NCBI GenBank assembly: GCA_039184055.1
Contig: JBCDBH010000201.1
Span: forward strand, 1 to 10,615
DNA: 10,615 bases
From: JBCDBH01 sp039184055
Lineage (GTDB): Bacteria > Acidobacteriota > Thermoanaerobaculia > Multivoradales > J023
Direction of reading: 5' to 3'
Position 1 is the first letter of the stretch. The number at the start of each line of letters is the position of its first letter. Below are positions 1-6,571 of the stretch, piece by piece. The translations under genes were made by a program, and so were the position numbers. Under the pieces are notes generated by a model. The model made no database searches. It had not been told where the DNA came from and saw only the letters and a program-made list of their open reading frames with translations.

Positions 1-485
1 CCGCGGGCGATGTCTTACCGCTCGACCAAAGCGACCAGCTCTTTCTCAATCGAGGCGACGGCACCTTCGACGAAGCCACGGCCCGCGGTGGCTCCGTCTT
101 TTCGGATCCCGATGTCGCTCGCGGCCTGGCGCGTGGTGATGTCGACAACGACGGGGCTCCCGACCTCCTGATGACCAACAACGCCGGACCGGCACAGCTG
201 CTCGCCAACCAAACCAAAGACGCTCCCTGGTTCGGTCTCGATCTCCGTCTCGCCAACGGGGGCGCCGCGGTCGGTGGTCACATCAACGCTCAACAGGTCG
301 GTCGATCGGTCCATCGCCGCGCCCACACCGACGGCAGCTTCGCCGCCGCGCACGATCCACGGCTCGTCGTCGGCCTCGGAGACAAAGGACTGCTCGTGGT
401 CGATGTCACCTGGCCCGACGGTTCGAAGCTCCGTCTCGCCGCGCCGCCGACCGATCGCTATCTCGTACTCCGTCAACCGGAATGA
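1..485 (+). CDS. FG-GAP/VCBS repeat and ASPIC/UnbV domain protein (CRTAC1-like), 5' end missing
   Basis: The gene enters from the left edge; the first complete codon is at base 3 and about 160 codons remain. The visible part holds two FG-GAP/VCBS-type repeats: QLFLNRGDGTF near fragment residues 12-22, then the calcium-loop-like DVDNDGAPDLL near 48-58. These are followed by an ASPIC/UnbV domain (about residues 85-155), recognised by the spacing of the HDPRLVVGLG stretch and the V.V.WPDGS stretch. Proteins of this type are usually secreted or surface beta-propellers of 500 or more residues. Their role is poorly known, and they are often paired with TPR proteins, as here. The stop overlaps the start of the TPR gene by four bases (ATGA), which suggests translational coupling. 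No substrate can be assigned. The family call is good; the function is unknown. Confidence 0.88.
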   Translation, partial: AGDVLPLDQSDQLFLNRGDGTFDEATARGGSVFSDPDVARGLARGDVDNDGAPDLLMTNNAGPAQLLANQTKDAPWFGLDLRLANGGAAVGGHINAQQVGRSVHRRAHTDGSFAAAHDPRLVVGLGDKGLLVVDVTWPDGSKLRLAAPPTDRYLVLRQPE

Positions 486-2041
486 CCATGCCACGATCCA
501 ACCGCCATCCGATGCTCGTCGTCGCCACCGTCCTCGCCTGCGTCGTGCTCAGCCACGCGCACGCCGAGGTCCCGACACCCGATCTCGCCAGCTTGGAGCC
601 CGCGGCGGCCGAGCAATTGCGCGCCGCGCGCGGTGATGTCGAAGAGCTGATCACCATGGGCAACGCGGTCACACCCGCCGGGCGTGCCGACGCCTGGGGC
701 CGACTGGCTCAGCTCTACCACGCCTATCGTCTCGACGACGCGGCGCTCGCCGCCTACGGCGAAGCCATCACGGCGCGTCCCGACGATGTCCGTTGGGTCT
801 TCTACCGTGGTCGGCTTCTTCAGACCATGGGTCAGCTCGATGCGGCCGATCAAGCCTATGCCGCCGCGCTCGCCCTCCAGGCCGACGACGCGCCGACGCA
901 CTTCTATCGGGCCGAGATCGCCCTGGCACAAAACGCTCTCGACCTCGCCAATGAGCATCTCGACAAGGCGGCGGCCATCGATCCATCGATCCCCGCGCTC
1001 GCCGCGTTGCGCGGGGAGATCGCGCTCGCCGCCGAACGCTGGCAAGAAGCGGTCGACCATCTCGAAGCCGCGCTCACTGCCGTGCCCGACGCCTCACGGC
1101 TCTATCACCCGCTCGGGCTGGCCTACCGTGGGCTCGGTGATCTCGATCGCGCTCGCGAGGCGTTGGCCGCACGGGGCGAGGTCGGTTTGCGTCCGCCCGA
1201 CGAGCGTCTCGACGCGCTCAGCGGACAGCGGGTCGGCGAACGAGTTTTCACCTTGCGCGGTCGGATCGCCTACGACCGTGAACGCTACGATGACGCCATC
1301 GAGGCCTTTGGCCGCGCGGTCGAAGCCGCTCCGGACAGCGCTGGCGCGCGGGTCAATCTCGGCACGGCGCTCGCGCAGACGGGTAGCCTCGACGAGGCGA
1401 TCGATGCCTACCGCGCCGCGATCACCCTCGACCCCGAGAGCCATATCGCTCACAGTAATCTCGGTCGCCTTCTGGTCGACGATCCGGTGATCGCCGAAAC
1501 GCATCTGCGCGCCGCGTTGGCCCTGGTCGACGACGCCGAAGATCACCTCGCGCTCGCCAAGCTCCTACGACGCACCAACCGCCCCGAGGAAGCGCGCGCC
1601 CACGCCGCCCAGGCGGTGCGACTGGCGCCTGGGAGCTCGCCCGCGCGGCTCGAGGAGGTGCGCGTGCTCCTCGCCTTGGGAAGGAACTCTCAAGCGTTGG
1701 CGGCGATCGAGATCGCCCACGGTCTAGCGCCGACCGATGCTCGCGTCGGGGCGTTGCTCGCCAACCTCCTCGCCATCTACCCGGATCCCGATCGACGTGA
1801 CGGTGCGCGTGCCGTCGAGCTCGCCGAAGCGCTGGTCGAAGCGGCGGCGACCGTCGAGCACGTGCTCGTCTTGTCGACCGCGCTCGCCGAAGTCGGTCGT
1901 TGCACCGAGGCCGCCGATTGGCGCGACAAGGTGGCGACCACCTACGACAACGCCGACGATCCCCGAGCGGCGGCGCGTATGCGTCAAGAAGCCGAGGCCC
2001 TGCGCACGGGCCCGCCGTGTCGTCCCGGTATCGACGGCTAG
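482..2041 (+). CDS. Secreted TPR-repeat protein
   Basis: A 519-residue protein starting at ATG 482; ATG 488 two codons on is equally possible, and no clear Shine-Dalgarno is seen before either. The N-terminus looks like a signal peptide: basic residues up to 10, a hydrophobic core about 11-24, and likely cleavage after AHA near 28. The rest is almost wholly alpha-helical tetratricopeptide repeats. About ten can be picked out by the A..Y..A....P spacing, for example near residues 71-100, 103-134, 137-168, 253-284, 287-318, 354-383 and 386-417. TPRs bind other proteins, so this is probably a periplasmic or envelope scaffold. Its start overlaps the stop of the ASPIC/UnbV gene, and that pairing suggests the two products act together. 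No enzymatic domain is visible. The only Cys residues outside the signal region are C474 and C513. Confidence 0.9.
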   Translation: MTMPRSNRHPMLVVATVLACVVLSHAHAEVPTPDLASLEPAAAEQLRAARGDVEELITMGNAVTPAGRADAWGRLAQLYHAYRLDDAALAAYGEAITARPDDVRWVFYRGRLLQTMGQLDAADQAYAAALALQADDAPTHFYRAEIALAQNALDLANEHLDKAAAIDPSIPALAALRGEIALAAERWQEAVDHLEAALTAVPDASRLYHPLGLAYRGLGDLDRAREALAARGEVGLRPPDERLDALSGQRVGERVFTLRGRIAYDRERYDDAIEAFGRAVEAAPDSAGARVNLGTALAQTGSLDEAIDAYRAAITLDPESHIAHSNLGRLLVDDPVIAETHLRAALALVDDAEDHLALAKLLRRTNRPEEARAHAAQAVRLAPGSSPARLEEVRVLLALGRNSQALAAIEIAHGLAPTDARVGALLANLLAIYPDPDRRDGARAVELAEALVEAAATVEHVLVLSTALAEVGRCTEAADWRDKVATTYDNADDPRAAARMRQEAEALRTGPPCRPGIDG

Positions 2042-2055
2042 CGAATCGAGCGGAG

Positions 2056-2739
2056 GTGCATCGCATCCGCTTTCCCGACCCACGACTCGCCGACCCCGAC
2101 GGTTTGGTCGCGATCGGTGGTGACTATCGGCCCGAGACCTTGATCGCGGCGTACGCGCAGGGGATCTTTCCCTGGCCCTGTGGTGACCTCTCCCACGCCT
2201 GGTTTTCGCCCGACCCGCGCTTCGTGCTGCTCCCCGAGGAGCTACGGGTATCGCGAAGTCTCCGCAAGACGTTGCGGCGCGCCCCCTATCGGATCACCTT
2301 CGACCATGCCTTCGAGGAAGTCATCCACGCCTGCGCGACCAGCCCACGCCCGGATCATCAAGGCACGTGGATCCATCCCGATCTCATCGAGGGTTTTGTC
2401 GCCTTGCACCGTTCGGGTGTCGCCCACTCGGTCGAAGCGTGGCATGGCAGCGAGTTGGCGGGCGGTCTCTACGGGATTGCGCTGGGTGCCGCGTTCGCCG
2501 GCGAGTCGATGTTCTTTCGCCAGCCCGACGCTTCGAAAGCCGCATTCGTGCATCTGGTCGAGCACCTCCGCGATTGGTCTTTCCACTTCGTCGACTGCCA
2601 GGTTCCCACCGAGCACCTCGAACGATTCGGCGCCACCGAGTGGCCCCGCGACCGCTTTCTCGACGCTTTGTCCAAGGCTCTCGAGATCCCGACCCGACTC
2701 GGCCCATGGCACGACGAAAATCGAGCGCAACAAGAGTGA
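2056..2739 (+). CDS. aat: Leucyl/phenylalanyl-tRNA--protein transferase
   Basis: Cytoplasmic enzyme that moves Leu or Phe from its tRNA onto proteins with N-terminal Arg or Lys, marking them for ClpS/ClpAP degradation (N-degron pathway). From GTG 2056 the product is 227 residues, close to the family norm. Family landmarks in order are GGD (21-23), GIFPW (36-40), WFSPDPR (49-55), GTWI (103-106), AHSVE (123-127), LAGGLYG (134-140), GESMF (149-153), ASK (159-161) and DCQ (180-182). The start is a judgement: homology begins at the IRFPDPRLADPDGL stretch and GTG 2056 is the nearest plausible codon. The only GGAG abuts it directly, so initiation may depend on coupling to the TPR gene, which ends 14 bases upstream. 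The in-frame ATG at 1900 would lie deep inside the TPR gene and adds non-homologous sequence. The C-terminal tail after about residue 210 is not conserved. Confidence 0.93.
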   Translation: MHRIRFPDPRLADPDGLVAIGGDYRPETLIAAYAQGIFPWPCGDLSHAWFSPDPRFVLLPEELRVSRSLRKTLRRAPYRITFDHAFEEVIHACATSPRPDHQGTWIHPDLIEGFVALHRSGVAHSVEAWHGSELAGGLYGIALGAAFAGESMFFRQPDASKAAFVHLVEHLRDWSFHFVDCQVPTEHLERFGATEWPRDRFLDALSKALEIPTRLGPWHDENRAQQE

Positions 2740-2744
2740 ATGAA

Positions 2745-2775
2745 GTCACAAACCACGGGCCGCAAAGGGTATAGT
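2745..2775 (+). promoter_or_regulatory. Probable sigma-70-type promoter for the secreted-protein unit
   Basis: A good -10 box, TATAGT at 2770-2775, lies in the gap after aat. The best -35 candidate is GTCACA at 2745-2750 (four of six matches to TTGACA), with a long 19-base spacer. This would give a leader of about 105 bases before the ATG at 2889. The -10 is convincing by eye and the -35 is weak. No obvious terminator separates aat from it, so some read-through from the upstream operon is possible. Confidence 0.42.
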
Positions 2776-2874
2776 GGGCGCGTCATCATTCTGGGGTTGT
2801 CCATCTTCCATGGATGTGTCGTTCTCGCTCGCCAGGTGATCCGTCGCTCGACGGCCCCCAGCCCGGCGCCCGCC

Positions 2875-2881
2875 AAAGGAG
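2875..2881 (+). promoter_or_regulatory. Ribosome binding site that fixes the start at 2889
   Basis: AAAGGAG sits seven bases before ATG 2889, and translation from there begins directly with a signal peptide. The longer in-frame start at 2814 has no such site and would put 25 non-hydrophobic residues ahead of the signal sequence. Confidence 0.85.
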
Positions 2882-2888
2882 TTCTTCA

Positions 2889-4676
2889 ATGCGCTTTCTC
2901 GTCGTGCTCGCCCTGCTCGTACCCACGGTGAGCTTCGCTCAGTCGCCCGCTTTGTGGACCGCGACCGATGTCGAGACCACCGTCGTCCTCGACACGCCTC
3001 TCCTCGAGGAGCTCGGTTTTCTTATCGATTCGGAAACCCCGAGCGCCACGCCACGCACCTTCGACCTGATGCCGTTCGAGGTCACGTCGCGGGTCATGGC
3101 CTTCACCGCGCCTCGGCCGTACAGCATCGCCTTCACCGCCCCGGGCAACACCTTCGGCTCTCTCGTCGGAAGCGATCTGACGCACAGCGGTGGCTTCATT
3201 CTGCGCCACCAAGGCGACACGATCGATGCACGCAACTTCCGCATCCACCAAACCGAGGTCGCCGATCGTCTGCAACTCCTCGATGCCAACGGTGTGGTGC
3301 TCTTCGATCTCGACCACGCTCACTCGGCGCTCGACCTCGACGCTGGCCGCTTGATGCTCTTCAACGTCGACATGCGGATCGCCGCGCCTTTGGCCGAGCG
3401 TTTGAATCGACCCGAGCTCACCGGCGTAAGTATCGGCGCCATCGGTCTCGACGCCACGCTCGACACCACTGCCCCCGAACCGCTCACCCGTGGCGGTTGC
3501 AGCACGCCGAATTTCGACCTCATCACCGACGTCGCGCTGACCGATGTATCGAACCTGCAGCAAAGCCATCGTGACGGTGGACGCGTCGCGCTGACCCCCT
3601 CGGCGACTCTCGAGAACGTCGGTACCGCCGACGTCAAATGGTACGAGTTCTTCACCCCGAGCGACGACCAGCATCCCTACCTGGTGTGGGCGCTTTACCG
3701 TCTCGACGACGGGGTCTTCGAGATGATCGGCCAGTCGGCGGTCAAACACGCTTTCTACACCATCAACAGCGGCTGTAGCTGCCCCGGTGGTCACATCCTG
3801 TGGGCGGTGGGTTGCCGCGACACCTACGGCACCGGTACCAACTCGAGCCGCAGCTGGCTCGCGCCCCGCGACGAAATCACCGCCAGCACCGGCGAATGGG
3901 CGCGTTGTGGCTCCTACTGGGATCAGGACTGCAACGGCGAGCAGGACAACCGCAACCCGATCGATGGTTTCGACCGCCGTATGGTGGTCGAAGAGAGCGA
4001 CCTCCAAGACGCCGACGCGCGGTACTTCGTCGAAGCCTGGTACATCATCCAGAACGATGTCGACATCTTCAACACCATGGGCTGGCGGGAAGTCGACCCG
4101 ACCTTCACGTCGTCCTGGTCGTTCCCGACCCTCACCGATCCGATGCCGCTCGGTCCGGCGATCAACGCCTGGGTACCCGACGACGCCACCCTGGGGGCGA
4201 ACGGTGCGCTCAATCGCACCCTGACCGTCGGTGACGAAGGCCACGTTCAGCTGGTCGTCGAGACCACCGATCTCGGTGGTGGGCTGACCCGCTACCAATA
4301 CGGCCTGATGAACCACGACTTCGATCGTCAGATCGACAGCTTTTCGATCCCGCTACCCAATGGCGCGACGGTCAGCAACGTGACCTTCGGCGACATCGAC
4401 CAGGATGGCGGTAACGATTGGTCCTTTGCGGAAGGCGCCAACGCTCTGACCTGGACCGCCCCCGCGGGCAATAGCCTCGATTGGGGCACGCTTTTCGTCT
4501 TCGGCTTCACCGTCGATAGCGCTCCGGTCGACAGCAGCGCCGATTTGGGTGTGCTCGAGCCGGGCACGCCGGGCGTCCTCACCATCGGCACGCTGGCCCC
4601 GACGACCGCTGGACCGATCTTCACCGACGGCTTCGAGAGCGGCGACACCGTCTCGTGGTCGGCGACGATCAACTGA
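2889..4676 (+). CDS. Secreted protein of unknown function with C-terminal DGFESGD motif
   Basis: A 595-residue exported protein. Residues 1-18 are a clear signal peptide (MRFLVV... cleaved after SFA). Residues about 20-195 form a beta-rich region I do not recognise. From C204 to about 400 is a Cys-rich segment (C204, C296, C298, C309, C340, C348) with a YRLDDGVFEMIGQSAVKHAF stretch (270-289) and an AVGC.D.YGTG stretch. That pattern is familiar from uncharacterised secreted proteins of Planctomycetota and related phyla, which commonly continue, as here, into a Y.YGL.N.D.DR..DSFS.PLP domain (469-490) and a W-T-P...LDWGTLF.F.F segment (about 521-541). The protein ends with IFTDGFESGDTVSWSATIN (577-595), nearly the same as the end of the gene at 5307 and the N-terminus of the one at 8469. 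Probably envelope or surface located. It is first of three secreted-protein genes after its own promoter. No catalytic motif is identifiable. Confidence 0.85.
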   Translation: MRFLVVLALLVPTVSFAQSPALWTATDVETTVVLDTPLLEELGFLIDSETPSATPRTFDLMPFEVTSRVMAFTAPRPYSIAFTAPGNTFGSLVGSDLTHSGGFILRHQGDTIDARNFRIHQTEVADRLQLLDANGVVLFDLDHAHSALDLDAGRLMLFNVDMRIAAPLAERLNRPELTGVSIGAIGLDATLDTTAPEPLTRGGCSTPNFDLITDVALTDVSNLQQSHRDGGRVALTPSATLENVGTADVKWYEFFTPSDDQHPYLVWALYRLDDGVFEMIGQSAVKHAFYTINSGCSCPGGHILWAVGCRDTYGTGTNSSRSWLAPRDEITASTGEWARCGSYWDQDCNGEQDNRNPIDGFDRRMVVEESDLQDADARYFVEAWYIIQNDVDIFNTMGWREVDPTFTSSWSFPTLTDPMPLGPAINAWVPDDATLGANGALNRTLTVGDEGHVQLVVETTDLGGGLTRYQYGLMNHDFDRQIDSFSIPLPNGATVSNVTFGDIDQDGGNDWSFAEGANALTWTAPAGNSLDWGTLFVFGFTVDSAPVDSSADLGVLEPGTPGVLTIGTLAPTTAGPIFTDGFESGDTVSWSATIN

Positions 4677-4684
4677 CGACCCAC

Positions 4685-4720
4685 GAGCCTCGAGCACGCG
4701 TGTTCGAGACTCGCTTGTTT
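4685..4720 (+). terminator. Hairpin with weak T-rich tail after the 595-aa protein gene
   Basis: Nine bases after the stop, CTCGAGCACG (4689-4698) pairs with CGTGTTCGAG (4699-4708); the only non-Watson-Crick pair is a G-U wobble, and the innermost bases form the loop. The stem can be lengthened by GAG (4685-4687) with CTC (4710-4712). It is followed by TTGTTT at 4715-4720, a poor U-tract, so termination is likely partial, perhaps lowering expression of the next two genes. Confidence 0.45.
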
Positions 4721-4756
4721 CACAACCGACCGATCGGTAGGATCGGTCGACTTGTG
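4721..4756. repeat. Imperfect inverted repeat before the amine-oxidase-like pair
   Basis: CGACCGATC (4727-4735) and GATCGGTCG (4741-4749) are perfect nine-base inverted arms around a five-base loop. CACAA (4721-4725) and TTGTG (4752-4756) extend the symmetry after a small internal mismatch. There is no U-tract after it, and the structure ends 20 bases before the ATG at 4777 and ten before its Shine-Dalgarno. It could be an operator for a dimeric regulator, an RNA stem affecting translation or stability, or a processing site. Confidence 0.55.
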
Positions 4757-4776
4757 TCATTACACCAGGAGGAACC

Positions 4777-5310
4777 ATGAACCGTCGTTTGTTCCTGACC
4801 CGTGGCCTCATTTTGGCCCTGTTGCTCGTCGCGGCGCCCGGTCTTACCGCCGCTGAGAGCCTGACGGACGTAGAAGTGCTCCGCAGCTGGGAGCACACCG
4901 TCAAAATCGACAATGAAGACGTGTTTCGTCGTGTCGAGATCATCTTCGACTACGCCCGTGGCGAAGCCTTCGAACGCACCTATGACGTCAAAGGCGCGAT
5001 GATCTCGGAAAAACGTGCCCCGACCCCGAGCCCCTCGGAGGCCGAGCTCGAGCGCGCCATCGAGATCATTCGCAACGACATCGAGCTCAACTCATTGGTC
5101 CAGAGCCTCGAACTGCGTCTCGAAGGTGGCTTCACCCTGCGTGAAGACGCCGACCAGCCGTGTGGCCCGGGCACCCGTTGCCTGCAGATCTTCGCCTCCG
5201 AGCCCGAGGGCGAGCTACCGCGTTTTCGTGCCGTCGTCGATCTCGTGAACGGCCAGATCAAATACCGTGATCTCGACCGTTGGCAGGTCGAGGAAGGAGA
5301 CCGGAAATGA
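4777..5310 (+). CDS. Secreted protein resembling a copper amine oxidase N2 domain
   Basis: A 177-residue exported protein from ATG 4777, with AGGAGG four bases upstream. Residues 1-26 form a signal peptide with an Arg pair (NRRLFLTRG) and cleavage near AAE. The mature part has a beta region (about 30-75). The segment from about residue 82 (SPSEAELERAIEIIRN, then LELRL and later RAVVDLVNGQIKYRD at 150-164) follows the layout of the N2/N3 domains of copper amine oxidases: a Pro-rich lead, an E-I-..A...I helix, a strand, then V-V-D-L-.-.-G near the end. This is my recollection of the family pattern, not a search result. C129 and C135 may form a disulfide. Its stop overlaps the start of the next gene (ATGA). 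That gene resembles the amine oxidase catalytic domain, which strengthens the reading of a two-gene split. Alternative: an unrelated PepSY-like or cystatin-like small domain. Confidence 0.85.
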   Translation: MNRRLFLTRGLILALLLVAAPGLTAAESLTDVEVLRSWEHTVKIDNEDVFRRVEIIFDYARGEAFERTYDVKGAMISEKRAPTPSPSEAELERAIEIIRNDIELNSLVQSLELRLEGGFTLREDADQPCGPGTRCLQIFASEPEGELPRFRAVVDLVNGQIKYRDLDRWQVEEGDRK

Positions 5311-6422
5311 TCCGCCGTGCTTTTGTTTTCGTAGCCGCTCTGGCCCTGTTCCCAGCGCTCGCCAGCGCCACGCCGGCCTGTGACGGTTCGGGTGAGAACC
5401 TCATGCAATGGCCGGAAAACAATCCGGTCTGGGAGTTCTGCTGGCTACGTCCCGACGACTCGAGTGGCCCGCGTGGCTCCGGTCTCGAACTCCGCGACGT
5501 CTACTACAACGACATCTTGGTGATGAAACGCGCCCACGCGCCGATGCTCAACGTCGAATACGACGCTGGCGGCTGTGGCTGCTACCGTGATTGGTCGTAT
5601 GCGGAAAACGACATCCGCGCCGACAATCAGGTGTCGCCAGGATTCTTCGAGCCGACCTTCGATGCCGAAACCGTGTGCGACAACTCGACGTCGGATTCCT
5701 CACCGGTCGGCGATTGCCCGTGGGGTGGCGCCGGTCCGTGTAATGAAGGCGTCGCCGCCAACTCGTACGCCGAGCGTCTGGTGATGACCACCCAATATCA
5801 AGCTGGCTGGTATCGCTACACCATGCGCTGGATCTTCCACCTCGATGGTCGCATCGAGCCGCAATTCGGCTTTGGCACCGCCAACACCAGCTGCTCGGCC
5901 GCCACGCACCGCCATCACAACTACTGGCGGATCGACTTCGATATCAACGGCGCCGCCGATGACCAAGTCGCCCAGGTGGGCGGTGACAGCCCCGGTGTCT
6001 TCAGCACCGAGCAAGATCGCACCTGGGCCAACGGCGCGACCTGGGAAATCACCGACCAGACCACCGGCCGTGGCTATCGTCTCGTCCCGGGTGAGCAGGA
6101 CCGTCGACTGCCCGCCGACGGCTACTCGAAGACCGACTTCATGGCGTCGCTCTACAAATCCACGGAGCTCCAGGACAACGACCAGGGCATCGGCGATTGT
6201 GACGTCGAGGTCGAGGACATCGTCGACGGCGAAGGCATCAACGGTGTCGACGTCGTGGCCTGGTATCGCGGTGGCGTCCAGGACGTCGTCAGCAGCGACA
6301 TGTACCGGTGCAAAACGGTCGGCCCGACTCTCGTGCCGATCGGTGATTGGAGCCGGCCACCGGTCTTCGAAGACAGCTTCGAATCCGGTGATACCGCGGC
6401 CTGGAGCTCGACCGTCAACTGA
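5307..6422 (+). CDS. Secreted copper amine oxidase catalytic-domain-like protein with altered active site and C-terminal FESGD motif
   Basis: A 371-residue protein; ATG 5307 has AAGGAG seven bases upstream and begins a signal peptide (1-21, cleaved after ASA). Several blocks match the copper amine oxidase catalytic fold in order: GSGLELRDVYYN...A.M..VEYD (58-86), a W-IF..DG.I...FG.G block (175-190), HRHHNYWRIDFDINGAADDQ (201-220, holding the family's H-x-H copper pair), GYRLVPG (256-262), then D-VVAWY (315-320). In active enzymes the cofactor tyrosine sits in N-Y-D/E; here the aligned stretch is W168-Y169-R170. The third copper His, normally a few residues after the VV.WH block, is absent from 321-331. 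So it is probably not an ordinary amine oxidase: a binding protein, a differently equipped enzyme, or a remote relative. Many Cys residues suggest disulfides. It ends VFEDSFESGDTAAWSSTVN. Translationally coupled to the upstream N2-like gene. Confidence 0.85.
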   Translation: MIRRAFVFVAALALFPALASATPACDGSGENLMQWPENNPVWEFCWLRPDDSSGPRGSGLELRDVYYNDILVMKRAHAPMLNVEYDAGGCGCYRDWSYAENDIRADNQVSPGFFEPTFDAETVCDNSTSDSSPVGDCPWGGAGPCNEGVAANSYAERLVMTTQYQAGWYRYTMRWIFHLDGRIEPQFGFGTANTSCSAATHRHHNYWRIDFDINGAADDQVAQVGGDSPGVFSTEQDRTWANGATWEITDQTTGRGYRLVPGEQDRRLPADGYSKTDFMASLYKSTELQDNDQGIGDCDVEVEDIVDGEGINGVDVVAWYRGGVQDVVSSDMYRCKTVGPTLVPIGDWSRPPVFEDSFESGDTAAWSSTVN

Positions 6423-6446
6423 GCCCACCGTTGCTTCGCGCACGGC

Positions 6447-6475
6447 AAAAGGCCCGGCTTACGCCGGGCCTTTTT
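6447..6475. terminator. Strong bidirectional rho-independent terminator
   Basis: A perfect stem of GGCCCGGC (6451-6458) and GCCGGGCC (6463-6470) around TTAC, with AAAA before and TTTTT after, so the paired stem can extend into the A/T flanks and each strand ends in a U-run. It lies 24 bases after the stop of the amine-oxidase-like gene and also serves the convergent minus-strand cytochrome gene, which ends at 6572. Confidence 0.93.
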
Positions 6476-6504
6476 CATGTCCAAGATTTCTCGAGACCGA
6501 CTCT

Positions 6505-6555
6505 TCAGCGACACCAGGTCTCAGCGACACCAGGGCCTCAGCAACGCCAAGGCCC
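6505..6555. repeat. Three short tandem repeats between convergent genes
   Basis: Three adjoining units: TCAGCGACACCAGGTC (6505-6520), TCAGCGACACCAGGGCC (6521-6537) and a diverged TCAGCAACGCCAAGGCCC (6538-6555). A fourth partial copy, TCAGCGACGACG, starts at 6572 and is the last codons and stop of the cytochrome gene on the minus strand. The repeat also creates small inverted pairs, GAGACC (6493-6498) with GGTCTC (6517-6522) and AGGGCC (6532-6537) with GGCCCT (6551-6556). It may be a duplication of the gene's 3' end. Confidence 0.6.
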
Positions 6556-6571
6556 TATGACGTTACGGTCT

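Noticed and set aside
1900..2055. Upstream in-frame ATG for aat
   Set aside because: It would embed the aat start in the TPR gene and add 52 residues with no counterpart in the family, whose similarity begins right after GTG 2056.
2740..2931. 63-codon plus-strand frame starting just after aat
   Set aside because: It has no ribosome site, overlaps the promoter and the signal peptide codons of the next gene in another frame, and its product has no features.
2886..4316. Long open frame of 476 codons on the minus strand opposite the 595-aa protein gene
   Set aside because: It lies wholly opposite a gene with signal peptide, ribosome site and recognisable domains. Its product is an unstructured Val/Gly/Arg/Asp-rich string with no motif, as expected from GC-rich antisense frames.
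6493..6556. CRISPR array
   Set aside because: The units are 16-18 bases, directly adjoining with no spacers, and only three in number.
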